64,000 nucleotides of DNA from JANQRZ01 sp965214485 (GCA_965214485.1 CBDCBW010000017.1:434001-498000); one strand, 5' to 3'. Positions 33,359 to 42,179 are shown, counted from the stretch's first letter. Notes: generated from the letters alone by a model not told the origin. Numbers and translations are program-made.

Positions 33359-33628
33359 ATGCCCACCGAGAAGAACTTTGGTATGCGCCTCGCCCCCCAC
33401 GAGCGACGCCAGATCGAGCGCCTGGCCGAGGTCCGCGAGACGACGATGAAGGAGGCCGTGCTCGAGGCCGTTCGCAGGCTGCTCGACGATGTCGAGCGAA
33501 GCGAGAACGAGGAGCCGTTCACACCTACTGGTCTCCTCAAAGGGGCTGAGCACCTCATCGGTTGGTTCCGCTCGGGCGTGCCCGACCTCTCGACGAACAA
33601 GAAACACATGGAGGGTTACGGGTCGTGA
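33359..33628 (+). CDS. Antitoxin paired with a PIN toxin
   Basis: An 89-residue protein. The N-terminal half (MPTEKNFGMRLAPHERRQIE, then RLAEVRETTMKEAVLEAVRR) looks like a ribbon-helix-helix DNA-binding domain. The C-terminal tail HLIGWFRSGVPDLSTNKKHM and EGYG resembles that of the antitoxin at 4802 (HLIGPGSGIADLTTNPAHM, EGYG) although their N-terminal domains are unrelated. It overlaps the toxin start by 4 nt (GTGA). A palindrome directly upstream may be its operator. Confidence 0.8.
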   Translation: MPTEKNFGMRLAPHERRQIERLAEVRETTMKEAVLEAVRRLLDDVERSENEEPFTPTGLLKGAEHLIGWFRSGVPDLSTNKKHMEGYGS

Positions 33629-34077
33629 GCGGTCTCGGGATCGCGAGCGGTCTGCCGCGAGCGAAGGTCTCGGCCTACCTCCTCGACGCCGGCCCCCTCG
33701 TGGCTGCGCTCGACGAGGACGACCAACACCATGCGTGGGCACGCCGCACGCTCGACACGCTCGACGCGCCTCTGCTCACGTGCGAGGCCGTCCTGCTGGA
33801 GGCGTGGTTCCTCGCCCGGCGCGGGGGGGGGGGGGACCCGGTCTGCGTTTTGGAGTTGGCTCACGTCCTCGGTGTGGAGGTCGTGCCGGCGTGGGGTGAT
33901 CGCACGGAGGCGTTCCTGCGCCGCTACGCGGACCGGGCCCGTGTGGCCGACGCCGCGCTGCCGGCGCTGGCCGAAGCGGAGACCGCCCGGATCGTGGTGA
34001 CGACGGACCGGGAGGACTTCAGCGTCTACCGCATTCACCGGCGGCGGGCAGTGCCGACGCTGATGCCGCCCGTTTAA
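33625..34077 (+). CDS. PIN-domain toxin containing a 13-G tract
   Basis: A 150-residue PIN protein from GTG 33625. Acidic residues lie in AYLLDAGPLVAALD, LTCEAVLLEAWF, RVADAALPALAE and VTTDREDFSVYR. It is closest to the toxin at 5029 (QHHAWA, LTCEAVL shared). Codons 66-69 form Gly-Gly-Gly-Gly within a run of 13 G (33823-33835); loss or gain of a base would shift the frame midway and remove the last two active-site acids. The first 14 residues before KVSAYLLDAG are not family-conserved and an internal start is possible. Confidence 0.83.
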   Translation: MSGLGIASGLPRAKVSAYLLDAGPLVAALDEDDQHHAWARRTLDTLDAPLLTCEAVLLEAWFLARRGGGGDPVCVLELAHVLGVEVVPAWGDRTEAFLRRYADRARVADAALPALAEAETARIVVTTDREDFSVYRIHRRRAVPTLMPPV

Positions 34078-34412
34078 AGCGTCGTCTAGCGGAAATAGAG
34101 CGAGCGCGTTTATGCCGAGATCGTGCGCGCTCTGCCGGGATGCTGCGCCGATCTGCATCGGCTCCGATCTGTGTTGGGAGCGTCCTGAAGCCCGAACCAG
34201 GAGCGCCGGTCCAGAAGAGAGCCGCTTTGCGCCCGCCTTCGAGAAGGCAGTTCTTCGTGGGGCGCGTCGAATGGACTTGCGCAGCAGCAGGCAAGCACTA
34301 CCTTGTCCATCCCGACGGCCCGAGGTTATTTCTACGGCCCGAGGTTATATCGCAACCTCTCGCGCGTCTATACGCTCACAGGCTCTCTCTAACCAACCCT
34401 GCGAGGTTCCGC
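34078..34412. other. Long leader upstream of haloperoxidase 1
   Basis: 335 bases without a gene. It contains a direct repeat ACGGCCCGAGGTTAT (34316 and 34334), the second overlapping the GTTATATCGC element shared with haloperoxidase 2. The remainder shows no ORF with family resemblance. Confidence 0.5.
34344..34373 (+). promoter_or_regulatory. Conserved upstream element of haloperoxidase 1
   Basis: GTTATATCGC at 34344-34353 and CTATAC at 34368-34373 with CTCTCGCGCG between them are matched by GTTATATCGC...CTCCTCGTGCG...CTATAC at 43177-43207 before haloperoxidase 2, at similar spacing (24 and 25 nt) and similar distance (about 40 nt) from the start codons. Probably a promoter or regulator site. 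Confidence 0.55.
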
Positions 34413-36644
34413 ATGCTTGACCCCAATATCCCCGTACCCGACAATAGCCAACTCATCCCGGACACCGACCCGTGCGTCACCGGTGACCCCAGCAACTCCG
34501 ACGAGGTCCGCAAGGACAATGCCTTCACCCGTCGCAAGGACGCGGCCAACATCGCGTGCAACCGCGACATCAATCCCTCGCAGAACCAGGCCAACGGCGA
34601 CGAGGGCGACTTCAGCTTCCCGCCAGGGCTCCCAGGCACTATTATTTCTCCTGACTCCGGCGAGGGCGAGACGGGTGGGACGAGAGAAGACGACCTGCCC
34701 CGGCCCGACTGGCGCAGCTTCATCGCCAACTTCACCAAGGGGATGAGCCACAACGACCTCGGCGAGGTCGCCCCCCGCAGCAACTACCGCGAGCTCCTCG
34801 ACGCCGTCGAGCCGGGGACCCCGGCCAACCCGGTGCCGATGTTCCCGCCGCAGCCGCCCTCGGCGTTCGAGGAGATCCCACGCGGGCCGGTGCAGCCTCC
34901 CAGTCCCTTCCCGCCCCCCTCGAACCCGGCCAAGGCGCTCCGCCGCTACGTCGACCCCCAGGCGGGCGTGGCCTTCTCGCTGATGGCCCCGGACCCCCCG
35001 CAGGCGTCAGTCGCAGAGCAAGGCACCTTCACCAGGATCCCGTTCCCGCCGGCCCCGGGGTTCTCCTCTGAGGAGGCCGCCGCCGAGATGGGCGAGGTCT
35101 ACGCGATGAGCTTGCTGCGCGAGGTCCCCTTCAACCGTTACAACCCAGACCGGGCCAACCAGGCCGTGCAGCAGGCCGCCGCCACGCTCAACGAGTTCGA
35201 GGACTTCCGAGGGCCGAAGATCAACGGGCAGGTCACGGCGCAGACGCTCTTCCGCGGCGGCAACTACTTCCGTGACCCCGACCAGCAGATCTCCGGCGGC
35301 GAACTGAAAGGACCGTACCTCTCGCAGTTCCTCATCATCGGGACGGCCATCGAGCAGGGGCGCGGGCCGACCAGCCAGTTCGCTCCCGGCCAGCCCGGCG
35401 AGCGCACCGGGCGCCAGCAGCAGGTCATCCCGCCCGGCACGTCTACCGGCCTCATCGTGGACCGGAAGGAGGGCATGGTGCAGTACGGGGCCGTGACGAT
35501 CGACCAACGCCAGCGCGAGATCGAGCCCGGCCTCGACTTCATGTCGGACTACGAGGAGTGGCTCCGCATCCAGCACGGGTTCCAGCCGCGCGACCGCAAC
35601 GTGTTCACGGGGAAGCGGAAGTTTATCTTCAACGGGCGCGCCATGGCGAACTTCGTCCACTTCGACCAGACCTACCAGACGTACTACATCGCGGCTCTGC
35701 TGCTCCTCGGGATGGAGGGGCGGGCGAACCAACTCGGCGTCCCGCTCTTCAGCGAGGGCAACCCCTACAACGCGCCCGACCCGAGTATGCCGGACCTCCC
35801 CTCGTCGATGAACCAGGAGGGCTTCGGGACCTTCGGCAACGGGCATCTGCTGGCGCTCCTCGGCGAGGCCGACCGCCGGGCGATCGAGGCGGTGTGGTAC
35901 CAGAAGTGGTTCGTGCACCGGCGGCTCCGCCCGGAGACCTTCAGCGGGCGCATCCACAACACCGTGCGCGGGACGAACAATATTCTCCCGCTTCCCCAGG
36001 CGCTCCCCGGGCCGGAGATCGAGGCGGTGTCGGAGGATCGGTACGATATCGACGATGACCTGATCAACAGCGCGCACGGGCGGGCGCTGCTCAGGCGGGT
36101 CTTCGACCGCAACGCGGAGCTGAACGAGAAGCAAGGTCGGGAGGGCGGAGGCACGTACCTCTTGAACCAGGTCTTCCCCGAGGGCAGCCCGATGCACCCG
36201 AGCTACGGGGCCGGGCACGCGACCGAGGCCGGGGCGGGGATCACGATCCTCAAGGCGTTCTTCAACGAGGACCTCCGCGTCACCGACCCCCGTACCAGGC
36301 CGATCATGGACGGTGTGACGCGGCAACCTGCCCTGGAGGCAAACGACGACGGGACGGCGCTTCGGATCTATGAAGGGCCAGACGACCAGGAAGAGCGTCT
36401 CGTCTGGGAGGAGCTCAACAAGCTCGCCGCCAATGTCTCGCTCGGGCGCAACATCGCCGGTGTCCACTACCGCACCGACTACACGGCTTCGGTCCGCCTC
36501 GGCGAGTACATCGCGGTGACGCTGCTCATGGAGCAGGCCGAGAACTTCAACCCGGAGCAGTTCTTCGAGCTCACGCTCTTCGACAAGCGCATCGTGCAGA
36601 TACGGAGCAACGGGCGCATCGTGACCGTCGGGCAGCGGGACTAG
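34413..36644 (+). CDS. Vanadium-dependent haloperoxidase 1 (red-algal/cyanobacterial type)
   Basis: A 743-residue enzyme of the vanadium haloperoxidase/acid-phosphatase superfamily, expected to oxidise halide with H2O2 to a hypohalous species. Vanadate-site residues: Lys about 498 and Arg about 506 in KWFVHRRLRPE, the loop HPSYGAGHAT with His about 602, Arg about 679 and the axial His about 685 in GRNIAGVHYRTDY. The C-terminal FFELTLFDKRIVQI tail is as in algal bromoperoxidases. The Ser of the usual PSGH is Ala here. The N-terminal 150 residues are polar, Pro-rich and specific; no signal peptide is visible. A hairpin and then a T9SS propeller gene follow. Halide preference cannot be told from sequence. 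Confidence 0.93.
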   Translation: MLDPNIPVPDNSQLIPDTDPCVTGDPSNSDEVRKDNAFTRRKDAANIACNRDINPSQNQANGDEGDFSFPPGLPGTIISPDSGEGETGGTREDDLPRPDWRSFIANFTKGMSHNDLGEVAPRSNYRELLDAVEPGTPANPVPMFPPQPPSAFEEIPRGPVQPPSPFPPPSNPAKALRRYVDPQAGVAFSLMAPDPPQASVAEQGTFTRIPFPPAPGFSSEEAAAEMGEVYAMSLLREVPFNRYNPDRANQAVQQAAATLNEFEDFRGPKINGQVTAQTLFRGGNYFRDPDQQISGGELKGPYLSQFLIIGTAIEQGRGPTSQFAPGQPGERTGRQQQVIPPGTSTGLIVDRKEGMVQYGAVTIDQRQREIEPGLDFMSDYEEWLRIQHGFQPRDRNVFTGKRKFIFNGRAMANFVHFDQTYQTYYIAALLLLGMEGRANQLGVPLFSEGNPYNAPDPSMPDLPSSMNQEGFGTFGNGHLLALLGEADRRAIEAVWYQKWFVHRRLRPETFSGRIHNTVRGTNNILPLPQALPGPEIEAVSEDRYDIDDDLINSAHGRALLRRVFDRNAELNEKQGREGGGTYLLNQVFPEGSPMHPSYGAGHATEAGAGITILKAFFNEDLRVTDPRTRPIMDGVTRQPALEANDDGTALRIYEGPDDQEERLVWEELNKLAANVSLGRNIAGVHYRTDYTASVRLGEYIAVTLLMEQAENFNPEQFFELTLFDKRIVQIRSNGRIVTVGQRD

Positions 36645-36670
36645 CCGCGCCAGCAGGTCCCCCCCACCCG

Positions 36671-36702
36671 AGCGCCTCGGCCCGCCAGAGGGTCGGGGCG
36701 CT
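36671..36702 (+). terminator. Hairpin between haloperoxidase 1 and propeller 1
   Basis: AGCGCCTCGGCC and GGTCGGGGCGCT form an imperfect 12-bp stem around CGCCAGAG, 27 nt after the stop. Equivalent, stronger stems occupy the same place at 45288 and 48655. No T-run follows, so attenuation or mRNA stabilisation fits as well as termination. Confidence 0.6.
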
Positions 36703-36756
36703 TCGCGCCTCCCGACCACGCAGCCTTCCCCACCACGCAGTTCTAGCTCCCCCGTC

Positions 36757-39537
36757 ATGTCTATCCCTCGATCACTCCTTACTTCGTTCGCCCTCCTTTT
36801 CGTCTTTGCCCCCACCGCGCACGCGCAGGAGCCGCAGCGCAACCTCTACAGCGCGACCGATTTCGTGCGCTCGGCCGCCGTCGCAGGCGACACGCTCTAC
36901 GTCGGCGGCGACTTCATCACGGTCGGCCCGCCGACGGGTCCCGCTGCCGTGCTCGACAGAGTGAGCGGCGAGCCGGACCTCAGCCAAGCGCGCATCGGGC
37001 CGGACAGCTTCGGCGGCGGCGTCAGGGTAGTGCTCCCCGACGGGCAGGGCGGGTGGTACGTCGGAGGCGAGATCGAGTGGGCCGGCGGCGAGCCGCGGCG
37101 CAACCTCGCGCACATCCTCGCCGACGGGAGCCTCGACGAGGCGTTCGCGCCGGACCCGCAGGTGACGGGCGTCCCGTTCTTCTTCGGCTCCGTCGAGGCG
37201 CTCGCCATCGACACGACCGCCGGCGTCCTCTTCGTCGGGGGCCGCTTCGACACCGTGGATGGGCAGCCGCGCGACGACCTCGCTGCGCTCAACGCCGAGA
37301 CGGGTGCGCCCCTACCGTTCTCGGCCGAGTTCGAGCGTGACGGCGACCGCCCTGCCGACGTTGAAGCCCTCTTCGTCCACCGTGGTGTGCTCTACGTCGG
37401 TGGTGACTTCGACTCGGTCAACGGCTTCGAGCGCCGGGGGGCGGCCGCTTTCAGCACCCAGAACGGCGCGCTCCTGACGTGGGACCTCCAACTCAGCCCT
37501 GACAGCTTCGGCCAAGCCGGTGCCTTCGGCTTCGGGGTCGGCCCACCGCCGACAGACGCGACGCTCTACGTCGGCGGCCTCTTCGACGCCGTTCGCGGGG
37601 CACCGCGTCCGTCGGGCTCGGCCGAGGTCACGCTTGCCGACCCCATCACCGGCGAAGGTGGCGAACCGACCGACTGGACAACGGGCTTCCAGCTCGGCGG
37701 CGGGCCGATCACCGTGGCCGAGGACGTGATCTGGAGGCCGTCGGGGGCGGCTATTCCACTCTTTACGATTGACCGCGCGACGGGAGCCTCGACTGGCTTC
37801 CTCGAAGACACCCCGTACCGCAACGGCAGCGCCGTCGCCCTCGACTCCACCGGCGGCCCCGAGGGGCAGGGCGTCGTCTACCTCTCAGCTCAGCGTGACT
37901 TCCCCGGCGATCCCTTCCCGTCGCGCTACCTCGTCGCCGTAGACGCCGAGAGCGGGCAGATCCTCACCGACTACTTCGACGAGGGCGTCCTCCGCGTCAC
38001 GGCGGGGCGCGGGAGCGTCGGCGTCACCTCGCTCGTGGTCGGGCCGGGCGGCGACGGCGAGAGCCGGCTCTACGCCGGCGGCTTCGACGAGCTCTTCGGC
38101 ATCGGGCCGAGCGAGCCGCGGCGCTTCCTGGCCGGCATCGACTTTACCACCGGGCGGGTCACGCCCTTCAACGAGGACTTCGTGATCTTCTCGTCGGTCG
38201 AGGAGGTCACGATCAGCCCCGACGAGCGCTTCCTGTACTTCCTCACCTTCAACGGCCTCGGGGTGGCCGACCTGGAGACCGGCATCCTCATGGACTTCCC
38301 CGGCAATGCCCGAGCAGGGGTGCGAGCATCCAGCACCGCCGAGGCAGGAGCCGACAGCACCGCCGGGCTGGTGCGCCGGGCCGGGCCGGTGGTCGCGCGC
38401 TCTGACGGCTCGCCCGCGCCAGCGTTCACCCCGCCGCCCGCCGTACCGGCCGGGGCTGTCTCCGGCGGAGACGCCTCGCGCTTCCGCTCGAACAGCGCCG
38501 CGCTCGTCGCCTCCGCCGAGCGCCTCTACCTCCACGCCGGTGGTGCCGTCGTCGCCTACGACCGCTTCACCGGCGACGAGCTCTGGGTCACCGCCACGGC
38601 CAGCTTCCCGGCCGACCCCCAGGCCGAGAAGGTGCTCCTCATCCAGGCCGGGCCGCCCGGGGCCGAGGGCGACACGCTCTTCCTCGCCGGTCCCCTCAGC
38701 GGCGTCGGCGGCGAGACCCGCCAGAAGTTCGCCGCGCTCGACGCCGAGAGCGGCGCGGTGCTCGACTGGAACGCGAACCCCACCGGGCCCCCCAACGGCG
38801 TCGGCAGCGGGATCGCCGCGCTCGGCCCGCCCGGTGGCTCCGAGGGCGGGGCGCGCGTCTACCTCTCCGGCGGCGGCCTCGACACCATCGGCGGCGAGCC
38901 GCGCGACAACATCGCTGCGGCGGACCGCACGACCGGCGAGGTGCTCTCGTGGACGGCCGAGCCGGGCGAGGACCCCGGCGGGCAGGCGCTCGCGGCGCAG
39001 GCTGGCTTGGAAGGCGGCGTTGAGGGCGGGGTGATCTACTCGGGCTCGGAGGCCTACGACGCCGAGAGCGGTGCGCTCTTGGACTGGAACCTGGAGCCGA
39101 CCGCCGGCGGGCCGTCGAACGTGGTGCTGGCCGCGCGGCAGGGTCGGGTGGTGGTGACGGGCAACTTCGAGAACAGCCTGCGCGGCAGCGGCCACGCCTT
39201 CGTCGCGGCGCTCTCGCCGGCGCGCCCGTTCGCCCCGCCGGTCTCGTCGGAGGACGACGCGCAGGGCGTGCCTCGGGCGGCGGCGCTCTCGGCGGCGCAC
39301 CCGAACCCGTTCCGGGGCACGGCGACGGTGACGCTCTTGCTGCCTCAGGCGCAGCGCGTGGAGGTGGCGCTCTTCGACGTGCTCGGCCGCCGCGTGATGG
39401 TGCTCCACGAGGGGCCGCTCGGCTCCGGCAGCCACGCGCTCGTGCTCGACGGCTCGGGTCTGGGCTCGGGCGTCTACGTCGTCCGCGCGCAGGGCGAGGG
39501 CTTCACCGCCGCCCGCCGCGTGACGCTCGTGCGCTGA
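36757..39537 (+). CDS. T9SS-sorted delta-60/VGG-repeat propeller protein 1
   Basis: A 926-residue secreted protein. Signal peptide MSIPRSLLTSFALLFVFAPT to HAQ. The passenger is built of repeats with LYVGGDF, GWYVGGEI, LFVGGRF, LYVGGDF, TLYVGGLF and later YLSGGGL and IYSGSEA cores, each followed by a RxxLAxLDAETG-like strand; this is the pattern of delta-60 or PQQ-like beta-propeller blades, often two propellers in tandem. The C-terminus is a type A sorting domain: HPNPFRGTATVTL, FDVLGRRVMVLHEG, GSGVYVVRA and the terminal RRVTLVR. It follows haloperoxidase 1 and has close paralogues at 45360 and 48725. Probably surface-anchored; ligand unknown. Confidence 0.9.
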   Translation: MSIPRSLLTSFALLFVFAPTAHAQEPQRNLYSATDFVRSAAVAGDTLYVGGDFITVGPPTGPAAVLDRVSGEPDLSQARIGPDSFGGGVRVVLPDGQGGWYVGGEIEWAGGEPRRNLAHILADGSLDEAFAPDPQVTGVPFFFGSVEALAIDTTAGVLFVGGRFDTVDGQPRDDLAALNAETGAPLPFSAEFERDGDRPADVEALFVHRGVLYVGGDFDSVNGFERRGAAAFSTQNGALLTWDLQLSPDSFGQAGAFGFGVGPPPTDATLYVGGLFDAVRGAPRPSGSAEVTLADPITGEGGEPTDWTTGFQLGGGPITVAEDVIWRPSGAAIPLFTIDRATGASTGFLEDTPYRNGSAVALDSTGGPEGQGVVYLSAQRDFPGDPFPSRYLVAVDAESGQILTDYFDEGVLRVTAGRGSVGVTSLVVGPGGDGESRLYAGGFDELFGIGPSEPRRFLAGIDFTTGRVTPFNEDFVIFSSVEEVTISPDERFLYFLTFNGLGVADLETGILMDFPGNARAGVRASSTAEAGADSTAGLVRRAGPVVARSDGSPAPAFTPPPAVPAGAVSGGDASRFRSNSAALVASAERLYLHAGGAVVAYDRFTGDELWVTATASFPADPQAEKVLLIQAGPPGAEGDTLFLAGPLSGVGGETRQKFAALDAESGAVLDWNANPTGPPNGVGSGIAALGPPGGSEGGARVYLSGGGLDTIGGEPRDNIAAADRTTGEVLSWTAEPGEDPGGQALAAQAGLEGGVEGGVIYSGSEAYDAESGALLDWNLEPTAGGPSNVVLAARQGRVVVTGNFENSLRGSGHAFVAALSPARPFAPPVSSEDDAQGVPRAAALSAAHPNPFRGTATVTLLLPQAQRVEVALFDVLGRRVMVLHEGPLGSGSHALVLDGSGLGSGVYVVRAQGEGFTAARRVTLVR

Positions 39538-39566
39538 GCTACCTCGCTCCTATCACCCTTCCTCCG

Positions 39567-39880
39567 ATGCCCGGAAGCTATAGACCCAACCACGAACCTG
39601 AGGTGATTGCCAGCGTTACGATCCTCAAAACAGTCCTCGACGACGCCTTCCCTGTCGCCGACCCTCTCCGCCCTGCTCCCTCTGCCAGCGTTACCATCCT
39701 CAAGGCGTTTTTCAACGACGACTTTCCCGCTACCGATCCACTCGACATCGAGTCCCCTGTGGAATGACGAAGCAGTCGGCGCTGGAAGAGAACGACGGGA
39801 CAGCGCTCGTCAACTACGAGGGATCGGACGATGAGAGAGCATTCCCTGTGGTCGTTGAGATCTACGAAGTTCAGACGAGG
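39567..39880 (+). pseudogene. Haloperoxidase relic with a duplicated segment
   Basis: Two short frames resemble the haloperoxidase C-terminal region: ASVTILKTVLDDAFPVADPL and again ASVTILKAFFNDDFPATDPL (compare GITILKAFFNEDLRVTDP in haloperoxidase 1), then in another frame from 39764 TKQSALEENDGTALVNYEGS and DDERAFPV (compare TRQPALEANDDGTALRIYEG, PDDQEERLV). The active-site segments on either side are missing. It is a decayed fragment, with one motif duplicated. Confidence 0.75.
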
Positions 39881-39888
39881 AGGTCACC

Positions 39889-40749
39889 ATGCCCAGACCG
39901 CGCCCTAGCAACTCCTTCACCCACCTCGCCGGCGTCGCCGTACACTACGACCGGTTCGAGGATCCGCAGTTCGGCTATGGCACGCGTGGGAAGCCGCTCC
40001 GCTTCCACGCGACGGAAGTCTTCGAGCAGAAGCTGCAGACCTTCTTCGGGGAGCTCTGGGACGTCTGCCCACTCGGCCGAGCGGAGGTCATCACCTCGGC
40101 CGGGGCCTTCGTGGACAAGCCGGGCGCGCACGGGCAGGGGCGCGGGTTCGACATCGACGGCATCTTCTGGAGCGACCGGACCTTCCTCACGCTGCACTAC
40201 CCGCAGGACCGCCGGTTCTACCTCGCCGTCGAGTCGGTGCTGCGCAAGCACTTCGGGGTCGTGCTGAGCTACGAGTACGACGCGGCCCACCGAGACCACT
40301 TCCACATCGACGACACACGCCCGGTCGGGTTCTCTGCCTCCAGCCGGTCGCGCGTGCTCTATCTCCAGATGGCGCTGGCGCACTTGTTCGGGTACCCCGT
40401 CGATGTCGACGGCATGGCCGGCTCCCAGACGAACGGCGCGGCGCGGGCCTTGCTGACGGAGTCGGGCCTCTGTACTCCGGGCGACGTGGTCACCGACGCC
40501 GCGCTGCACGAGACGCTACACCGGAGGTGGGACGAGGTGCTCGACCTCGCCGCGGCCGTAGGCTTCGAGACGGCCGCCCCCGCCGAGGGTGAGCCGACGC
40601 CGCTCGACCTGATCGAGAACGTGTACGTCGTCATCGAGCACGAGCTGAACGGGAGCGCCGTGCGGAAGCACATCGAGACGGCGCTGACCACGTTCGCCAA
40701 GCACGAGGCCACGGCAGACTTCCTAGACCAGTTCCGGCCCGACGCATGA
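39889..40749 (+). CDS. M15/extensin-like zinc peptidase domain protein
   Basis: A 286-residue protein. The N-terminal about 150 residues contain GAHGQGRGFDIDG (His and Asp) and AAHRDHFHIDD (HxH), the zinc-ligand arrangement of M15-type peptidoglycan carboxypeptidases and extensin-like proteins. Residues about 150-200 look like a peptidoglycan-binding-domain fold (LYLQMALAHLFGYPVDVDGM then GSQTNGAARALL). The C-terminus is helical. There is no signal peptide, so cell-wall action would need another route. It overlaps the lipoprotein gene downstream by 4 nt and lies inside the haloperoxidase region. Confidence 0.7.
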   Translation: MPRPRPSNSFTHLAGVAVHYDRFEDPQFGYGTRGKPLRFHATEVFEQKLQTFFGELWDVCPLGRAEVITSAGAFVDKPGAHGQGRGFDIDGIFWSDRTFLTLHYPQDRRFYLAVESVLRKHFGVVLSYEYDAAHRDHFHIDDTRPVGFSASSRSRVLYLQMALAHLFGYPVDVDGMAGSQTNGAARALLTESGLCTPGDVVTDAALHETLHRRWDEVLDLAAAVGFETAAPAEGEPTPLDLIENVYVVIEHELNGSAVRKHIETALTTFAKHEATADFLDQFRPDA

Positions 40750-41654
40750 GGGGACTGCCGTCATTTCGCCTCTTGCTCGTGGTGCTCGTTTGCGTGGCAG
40801 CTTGCTCGACGAGTGATCGCTCCGCGAGCGACCCGCCACAGCGTGAGCGGCCCGGGCCGTCCGTCTCCGTGCCGAGCCCCTCGGAGCCGGTCGCCACAGG
40901 TCGGAGTGATGCGGAGGGGGAGCGCACCGCGCATCCTGTCGTCGATGCCACGCACGGCCACCTCTTCGGTGCCACTGGCCGAGGAGGGTGGCTGCCGCCT
41001 GACTCAGCCGTTGCCTTCGTAGAAGCCGAGACTACGTACCGGCTGTACACGCTGGACCGCTCTTTAGGCGAGGCGACCGGCGGGGCCGCATCCCCTCCAC
41101 GGGAGACCTGCGCGAACCCTACCGTAGAGATCGACACGCCGCCGGGGGAAAGCGATGACATTATCGGCGTGGCCGGCGACTGGAACGTGCTGCCCCGCGT
41201 GCCGAGCCAGCAGAACCCGAATCAGCCCGCCTACGAGGAATTCGTGGCAGCACAGTTGCGCGAGCACGGTATCCCCGAACCGGACGTACACATCACACAG
41301 CTCCTGCGGATCGACCTGGAAGGGGACGGGACCGATGAGGTGCTCCTGAGCGCGAACCGTACGGGCGGTCTCGGCACCTCAGCCCGCGCCGGCGACTACG
41401 GGCTCGTCCTCCTGCGGAAGGTGGTGGACGGCGAGGCCGTCACGGTGCCCATCGTGGAGGAATACTACCCGGAGGAGTGCATCGCGGAGTGTGCGCCGAT
41501 GGAATACCGCGTCGTCGCCGTGCTCGACCTGGACGGGGATGGCCGTCAGGAGCCGGTGATCGGGTACCGCTACTACGAGGGAGCAGGCATGACCGTCTAC
41601 AGTATCGAAGGGCAGCGGACACACGAGCGGCTGTCGTGGGCGTGCGGCGTGTGA
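40746..41654 (+). CDS. Lipoprotein with a C-terminal Asp-rich repeat region
   Basis: A 302-residue predicted lipoprotein: MRGLPSFRLLLVVLVCVAAC with lipobox VAAC at about 17-20, a Ser/Pro-rich linker to about 60, and a domain with IDLEGDGTDEVLLSANR and LDLDGDGRQEPVIGYRYYEG, the DxDGDG calcium-loop pattern of FG-GAP/VCBS-type repeats. Function unknown. Its ATG overlaps the M15-like gene stop, so the two form an operon. Confidence 0.8.
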   Translation: MRGLPSFRLLLVVLVCVAACSTSDRSASDPPQRERPGPSVSVPSPSEPVATGRSDAEGERTAHPVVDATHGHLFGATGRGGWLPPDSAVAFVEAETTYRLYTLDRSLGEATGGAASPPRETCANPTVEIDTPPGESDDIIGVAGDWNVLPRVPSQQNPNQPAYEEFVAAQLREHGIPEPDVHITQLLRIDLEGDGTDEVLLSANRTGGLGTSARAGDYGLVLLRKVVDGEAVTVPIVEEYYPEECIAECAPMEYRVVAVLDLDGDGRQEPVIGYRYYEGAGMTVYSIEGQRTHERLSWACGV

Positions 41655-41678
41655 GCCTGCGCTGACCTCGCCATCCCC

Positions 41679-42179
41679 TCAGCGCGCACTTCCAGACCGT
41701 CGAGCTCCCTTCGCCTCCGCACCGGAATCCCGCTCCTGACTGCGGCACCAGAAGACGAACGCCTGGAGCGTGTAGTCGATGCTCCGTCGCCAGTAGACGT
41801 CCCAGGTGTGGAGTAGGAGAGGGATCGAGAAGAACGAGCCCAGACCCACGGCCCACGCTACGGGCTGCCCAATTTCCCCAGCGCGTAAGGCGCAAGCCAG
41901 CGCCGTCATGGCCGCGGCGGGGGCGAGGTTCCGGCTGAAGAGCGCGAGGGCTCCCACGCGCCGCGCCATCGTCCACCGAACCGACATCCGGTCCGCCACG
42001 ACCGTTTCGGCGTGGCGGTACAAGACCCGGAGCGGTCGCTCATTCCCGCTCAGACCACCCCGGTCGAACCCGAGTACCTCGCCCGCTAGCTCCTCGGCTA
42101 CCCCGATGTGGGGGTCGGCTGCGAGGTGATCGTCGAGAAAGCGTCGGTCGCCGCGCAATCTCCCGACGCCACCCTGCAC
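41679..42179 (-). CDS. Predicted membrane protein, start uncertain
   Basis: On the minus strand an open frame encodes an N-terminal hydrophilic part (GDRRFLDDHLAADPHIGVAE, then NERPLRVLYRHAETVVADRM) and two hydrophobic segments (LAPAAAMTALACALRAG and VAWAVGLGSFFSIPLLLHTW), ending in a basic tail. The frame is open further to 42314, which would overlap the plus-strand gene at 42198; GTG 42179 or ATG 41987 are possible starts. Two membrane segments next to a helical domain recall small 2TM effector-type proteins, but no family is recognised. Confidence 0.5.
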   Translation of the reverse strand: MQGGVGRLRGDRRFLDDHLAADPHIGVAEELAGEVLGFDRGGLSGNERPLRVLYRHAETVVADRMSVRWTMARRVGALALFSRNLAPAAAMTALACALRAGEIGQPVAWAVGLGSFFSIPLLLHTWDVYWRRSIDYTLQAFVFWCRSQERDSGAEAKGARRSGSAR

